Positions 59,514 through 64,000 of a DNA stretch of 64,000 nucleotides are shown piece after piece. A program made the position numbers and the translations under genes. The stretch comes from Porites lobata (lineage: Eukaryota > Cnidaria > Anthozoa > Scleractinia > Poritidae): NCBI GenBank assembly GCA_942486035.1, contig CALNXK010000101.1:382001-446000 (forward strand). Direction: 5' to 3'. Each line of letters starts with the position of its first letter. Positions within the stretch are counted from its first letter, which is position 1. Below the pieces are notes generated by a model. The model did not search any database, was not told where the DNA came from, and was given only the letters and a program-made list of their open reading frames with translations.

Positions 59514-59939
59514 CTACGAAGACAAATGTAAATAATGAAGTTATGAATATATGAAAATCATCACATGGAGAATAATAGGAAAGAAAATCACCGCAGTTTA
59601 ATGCTCTGTTCCGTTACTATGCATGTTAAACGCGAAGTAACTTAATTATAAAACAAATAATGACAAGCTGGCATTAATGAGGGAGCACTGCCTTGCCCTA
59701 GGTTAGCCTGTGGGACTTCCGGCGATGACGTGACCAAAAAACTCACTTATCACCCCAGCACTACGAGCTGAATGCAATACAGCACGTGCTGGATCGGACA
59801 AGAGTATCCGTTTGCAGGCGATATTAAACGGTAACGCGGTTAACAAGCTTAGGGGAAGTCGCTGTGCAGACTTAACCGCTACTGATGCATGCGAGGCAAA
59901 GCATCCCCCAAGCCCAAACAAGAGAACGAATAAACAAGT

Positions 59940-60580
59940 AGAAAAAACGGAAGCTAGATTGGCTGGAAGCGTCGAGGAACAATAGCCATCCTGGGAGCCA
60001 CAGACTCTAATGTAAATTGCGGAGTTCTGATATACAGCCAACAGTCCGAGGACCAGCGACCAAGAACTTTGCCAATCTGGCAGGCCGGCGGCGGCTGCAA
60101 CGGAGGCCGAACTGATGCGAAGGCTATGCTCTTTGAGGCTTTGATAAGGTGGGCCAGCGACCCTAGCACTATCCCTAAGGAGGTCAGAAACGATGCCCGG
60201 GGTGAGGTAACGACCTGATTGGAAATAAAACAAAGGTCCTAGCTGAGAGAAAATACTCTTGCATAGCAGCAACGGCGTAAAGGGGCGACAAGGTGTGAGC
60301 TAAAGTGAGTGACTGACCTTCTCTAGCAATATTTGTCTTAGACGATTTTAGATATACTGTTATGCAATACGAGCGCGCCAGGCTGGGGTGAAAACTTATG
60401 CATTCGGTAGAAAGATCGAATTGTTGGAGAAATTTGCGCACCCTGCTGTAGGTATATTCGCTACCGCGCAGGAGAGCGAAAAAGGCCAGGTTAAACGCGG
60501 CCCAGATTATAGAAAAAAGGAGCGCCCATTCCATTTGGACAGAAAAATTACTGATATCTGGGTTACTGATATCTAGCGTC
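59940..60580 (-). pseudogene. Broken tyrosine recombinase (DIRS/Crypton-like) in gene B intron
   Basis: Reads FFALLRGSEYT (first catalytic Arg), YLKSSKTNI (Lys), GPLFYFQSGRYLTPG, EHSLRISSAS (H-x-x-R), LGRWSSD (Trp where many have His) and LYIRTP (Tyr). These are all the active-site boxes in order. Two frameshifts, about 60235 and 60070, break it. Family knowledge: DIRS retrotransposons and Cryptons use such enzymes. No matching RT was found here, so the class stays open. Confidence 0.8.
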
Positions 60581-60631
60581 ACGTTCCATTGACTACATTT
60601 TAATGGCGTGACAGTAAAATCGTTTTATAGA

Positions 60632-60705
60632 CGCAACTTTTGCATTTGCGAAACGAAAGCCTGAAAAAATCAGGCTTTTCGCAACTCCAAAAGATGCGTC
60701 TATAA
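60632..60705. repeat. Hairpin repeat
   Basis: TAGACGCAACTTTTGCATTT pairs with a right arm ending AAAAGATGCGTCTA around AAGCCTGAAAAAATCAGGCTT. It is a nearly full palindrome of 74 bases, probably a minimal MITE. Confidence 0.75.
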
Positions 60706-60823
60706 CTGCGATGATCTTCTTTCATATAATTGTAAATAATGTTCAATAATAATATATCGACCAACATACTTGAACAAAGAACGTGACATCGACATTAAGT
60801 TACCATTGTTTCAATACACTCAC

Positions 60824-60892
60824 AGAGACTTCAGTTGAGTTTCGGCAAAGGCATAATCGGGAATAACCTTCAAATTATTGTGGATCATCATC
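60824..60892 (-). CDS. Gene B LRR exon (counterpart of A exon 12)
   Basis: 69 nt between TTTTAAG and GTGAGT, phase 2 to 2. Reads MMIHNNLKVIPDYAFAETQL, one codon shorter than in gene A. Confidence 0.86.
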
Positions 60893-61312
60893 CTTAAAAC
60901 AAAAGCAGGTCAGACTGTGTTACATGCTTTTATCAACCTAAGCGTATAGTATTTATTCTGACTCGACTGGATATTTTAGGGGGGATACCTCTTAAATTTG
61001 AGCATCGCCATTTAACAAGATTTTTGCAAAACAGTCACCACAACGAGCTACCACAGGTCAGTTCATTGCTAGAGAAAATGGCAGAAGATTTTACACGTTA
61101 TGGGAAGAAGAAAGTTGACCAAAAAAAAAACATTAAAAAGAATAGAATAGAAATACCACTCGACGGATATGAGGAATATCTGTTAGAATAAACGCCTCTC
61201 TCTTTCCTTCTTCATCTCCTTAAACTGCCCGGGGAAATTTTACACTATTTTGAATGAAAACTAAAACAATAATTAGCATTCGTATGATTTACTGATTTAA
61301 TACACAGCGTCA

Positions 61313-61341
61313 TTATAATTATAATTATAATTATAATTATA
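61313..61341. repeat. (TTATAA)n microsatellite
   Basis: Almost five units of the six-base palindromic repeat. Confidence 0.9.
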
Positions 61342-61668
61342 GTATTTGTTATTATTATCCAACAGACGCAAAAAAATCAGATTATGCTTTGCGATCACGT
61401 GCTTTTAGGCCGCGTGACGACATACGTCGTAGCCAAATAGCGGCCCCGGTTGGTAAGGTATTGCTGAAGTAGCAATTAAAGACTTTCTTATTATGGACTC
61501 ATGTTAAATCATTTTTGGCCGAAATAGATTCAGTCATCGCTACTTGCGACGTAATATTTTGAAACTGTGGAGTCAGGAATTTAAGAAAAAAGGCCAGAAT
61601 GAAGAAGGGTTTGGATAATTAGAATAAAGGACTAGAAAATTCTTAAGGTACTGTAAATTGTAACTTAC

Positions 61669-61740
61669 AATCTTCTTAGGTTTTTAAGTCCAGCAAAACT
61701 GTGACGGTTGATCTGACTGATGTTGTTGAAACTTAAACCC
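61669..61740 (-). CDS. Gene B LRR exon (counterpart of A exon 11)
   Basis: 72 nt between AACAG and GTAAGT, phase 2 to 2. Reads GLSFNNISQINRHSFAGLKN, a full LRR. Confidence 0.88.
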
Positions 61741-61851
61741 CTGTTTGTTAAATTATATATATATATATAAAAAAACAGAAATTAATAACACACCTAACAA
61801 ATAAGATTATCGAGTGTTCGTAGAATTTTAACCGTTCATAAATTAACTTAC

Positions 61852-61923
61852 AAATGTTGTAAGCTCTTGCATCCAAGAAAAGCACTATCAGGTATTGATT
61901 GCAGCTTGTTGAATGACAAATCT
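61852..61923 (-). CDS. Gene B LRR exon (counterpart of A exon 10)
   Basis: 72 nt between TTTCAG and GTAAGT, phase 2 to 2. Reads DLSFNKLQSIPDSAFLGCKS. It is the most upstream exon of gene B that I can find; the gene must continue to the right. Confidence 0.87.
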
Positions 61924-62500
61924 CTGAAACATAACGCCAGAATATGTCTTACCCTCTAAGTTACTATTCTGCACATCAAGGCCCGCTGAAATAGCGTATA
62001 AAAATGAGGTGGTAAGGTGGAAAGCAATCCAGTGTTTTCTTAAGGAGCATAACGCGCTCCTAACTCACATAGTAATGTTTTCGTTTTCATGCAGAGAATG
62101 CACCAACCTACAGAAACGAAGTTTACAAGGCTAAAAAGAAGAACCTTTATTTGAAGGGCATTTTTTATGAATTAATTTTGCTTAATCATTCGAACCATGA
62201 AAATTACAAATTCCCACGCTCCGCACATTGGTTATTTACTCCTTACTTTGAGTTATTTAGACTCAGACGAGAATTGTTATAAGAAAGTCGGTCGGAAAAC
62301 TAAGGATTAATACATGTGCACCTTAAAGAAGTTTTCATGAATTTGGCCTCTTAAACCAATCAAAAGGATGGTACAGATAGAATAAAGGTACCATTGGCTC
62401 TAGCTAAAACCTTATTTATCTGGTGCAATGAAGTTAACTTAATCAGGTAAAAACAGAAGAATTTGGCGGTTTACATCATACACATCTAATACTAAAGCGG
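61924..62500. other. Gene B intron or flank, no exon found
   Basis: A counterpart of gene A exon 9 was sought here and on to 64000 on the minus strand, and not found. Confidence 0.4.
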
Positions 62501-62511
62501 GGAACAAGCGA

Positions 62512-62700
62512 TATGGCACATTGTTAGATGCATTCGCCTCCCAACAATGTGGCATTAGTTCAATCCCCCGCGCATAGGTGGTGCGGGTTTGTTGTAGATT
62601 CTCGCTCTCGGCTCGTTCCAATATGCTTCTTCCAATTTTCCCTTTTCCTAAGAAAACAACACTTCCTTATACACAAGTCCCGAATTATTAAAATTCGTAG
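62512..62700 (+). mobile_element. Possible tRNA-derived SINE
   Basis: A-box-like ACATTGTTAGATGCATTCGC, then AGTTCAATCCCCC (B-box-like, 62556-62569), followed by body text. Weak. Confidence 0.4.
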
Positions 62701-63845
62701 TAGTCTCCGAACTAAGGGGGATGGAACAAAAGAAATGAATAACTCGTTCCTCAATCTCAAGGCTATTTTTTAACACCCCGCAGCCTTCGAGCCAAGTGTA
62801 AATTAAAATAATTTGAAACTAGCCTATTCCAGTTCGATCTGAAACTGACGAACACTTTTCACTGTTTTTCGAGAGTGCTGAAAGTTGTACATGGGTATGT
62901 ACAATTACTATATATACAGTCAGTGATGTTGGTGATTCAAGCAATCTAATCGGTGTTTTTCCAGTTTTTGTAGAGAAAGATCTTTCGAAAGTCGACAAAA
63001 TCCCTGGATTGATGTTTTTAAAGGCAAGAAAAGACTCCCAATTATTCAAAACAGCGTTTTCCCTTTAACTTAAGCTAGTTTTTTTTTTTTGCTTGATGGC
63101 ATGTTTACAACTACTGTTCAATCAATAAGAAAAGGGCCGTTTTGTAAACTCACCGTTTCCTAACAAGAAAAGTTTTGCCCAAAAATCGAAGTTTAAGACA
63201 AACGAACATAGAGGCAAATGTGTAGCGGAAATTCCACGTTTCCAGTAACAGAAATTAATAATAAAAGCACTACTTTTCTTCTCAAGTAAGGAAAGAATTC
63301 AAATTTTTTGCGAAATGATTAACTTGCGAATTACCAAGTTTCAAAATTCTGCAAAGATCTAACGTTTGCGCATGCATTGTAATACCGCTGCGTGCAAATT
63401 TTCACGCTTGAGTCAGATCTGCCAATGAAATCGTACTTTGTAATGGTTTCTTTTCTGATTTTGTTGAGATCACTTCGTGTGTATACACTAAGACAATTAT
63501 TCTCTTAAATCTTGGTGAATAGTGGCTTTAGGAATATTTACCGAGCCGCCTTTAGGCTTTCAGCCACTATTTACCTCGATTTCAAAGAATAATTGTTAAT
63601 TAAGACTCTAGAAATGCAGGCGTTTCCCTTTTTTCGGTTGCCTTCCCCAAATGGTCGGCCATGGTCCCAGGCGTTCCTAGAGGAGGCCGTGGAAACTGGG
63701 GATAAGCATCGTGACGACTCCCATTGTATGCAAATGAGTCTCGTGATGAGTATGCGGTTTATTTTCGGTGATGATTGAAATGACGCGCCATATTCTATTG
63801 TCCACGTATGTGCGTAACCTTTTTAGCCTATGGGACTGTGTTCGA

Positions 63846-64000
63846 TACCTGCTATCTACTGACACTGTCAATCACGACATTCTGTTGGAGAGACTTGACA
63901 AGGGCATTGGAGTGCGCGGTGTTACGCTCGACTGGTTTAGTTCATATCTCTCTAATCGATGCCAACAAGTCTATATTGAAGGATCTCTGTCTAATCAACG
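63846..64000 (+). pseudogene. LINE reverse-transcriptase fragment, cut by the window edge
   Basis: DTVNHDILLERLDKGIGVRG then LDWFSSYLSNRCQQVYIEGS, the RT palm region of CR1/L2/RTE-type LINEs. Open to the last base, so the element continues. The start is abrupt: the preceding sequence is unrelated. Confidence 0.8.

Larger units (their letters stand above)
52343..61923 (-). pseudogene. Gene B: tandem paralogue of gene A, partial at the right edge, with one in-frame stop (gene span)
   Basis: Nine exons read from 61923 down: five LRR exons, the LRR cap exon, two Cys-rich exons and the multi-pass exon. Each corresponds to gene A exons 10-18 in order, phase (2 through the LRRs, then 1) and nearly in length (72, 72, 69, 72, 72, 66, 197, 120, 1515 nt). 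Upstream exons were not found before the window ends. A TAG at 52649-52647 interrupts the multi-pass exon where gene A has GAG. Everything else is open, so decay, if real, is recent. It could also be a polymorphic null or a sequencing error, in which case this is a working receptor gene. Confidence 0.85.

Noticed and set aside
63140..63260. Upstream LRR exon of gene B on the minus strand
   Set aside because: A GTGAGT donor and some Leu codons are present but no LRR pattern in phase 2.

Overview
The window looks like nuclear DNA of a cnidarian, most probably a stony coral or sea anemone. It is AT-rich and gene-poor, has small exons in long introns, and is full of decayed non-LTR, Penelope-like and DIRS/Crypton-like elements plus many short inverted-repeat transposons. 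The organism assignment is inference from this mix and from the gene type. I found no prokaryotic features, rRNA genes, intact tRNA genes or CRISPR arrays.

The real coding content is two tandem paralogous genes on the minus strand. Gene A runs from a signal-peptide exon at 43744 down to 7841, with a possible last exon at 6296-6130. I assembled 18 exons: signal peptide plus LRR N-cap, 14 exons in a row that each carry about one leucine-rich repeat (the last one or two forming the C-terminal cap), two exons with Cys-rich repeats of the GCC2/GCC3 (ephrin-receptor-like) kind, and one 1.5 kb exon with a further Cys-rich module and 8-9 membrane segments. Every junction restores the reading frame. 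All intron phases are 2 through the LRR part and 1 after it. The predicted product is a large cell-surface receptor-like protein. I know no named gene for it.

Gene B enters from the right edge and ends at 52343 or beyond. Its nine exons (61923 to 52343) match the last nine assigned exons of gene A in order, phase and nearly in length. It carries one in-frame TAG at 52649-52647 inside the multi-pass exon; the frame is otherwise open. So B is a recent pseudogene, a null allele, or contains a base error.

Region by region. 1-5.9 kb: a Tx1/L1-like LINE remnant split by a roughly 4 kb inverted-repeat element. 6-44 kb: gene A, whose introns hold a non-autonomous hAT element with a perfect 8-bp target duplication, a 1.9 kb foldback element with arms of about 850 bp next to exon 3, a second foldback with a LINE nested in one arm, and several smaller MITEs. 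44-52 kb: the space between the genes, with microsatellites, a Penelope-like remnant, a CR1/L2-like LINE end and a tRNA-derived SINE. 52-62 kb: gene B, with introns holding SINEs, a pogo/Tigger-like MITE and a broken tyrosine-recombinase gene. 62-64 kb: a possible SINE and a LINE reverse-transcriptase fragment running off the edge.

Exon calls rest on splice sites, phase continuity, repeat consensus and agreement between the paralogs. Element family names rest on recognised motifs and terminal structure, not on database searches.
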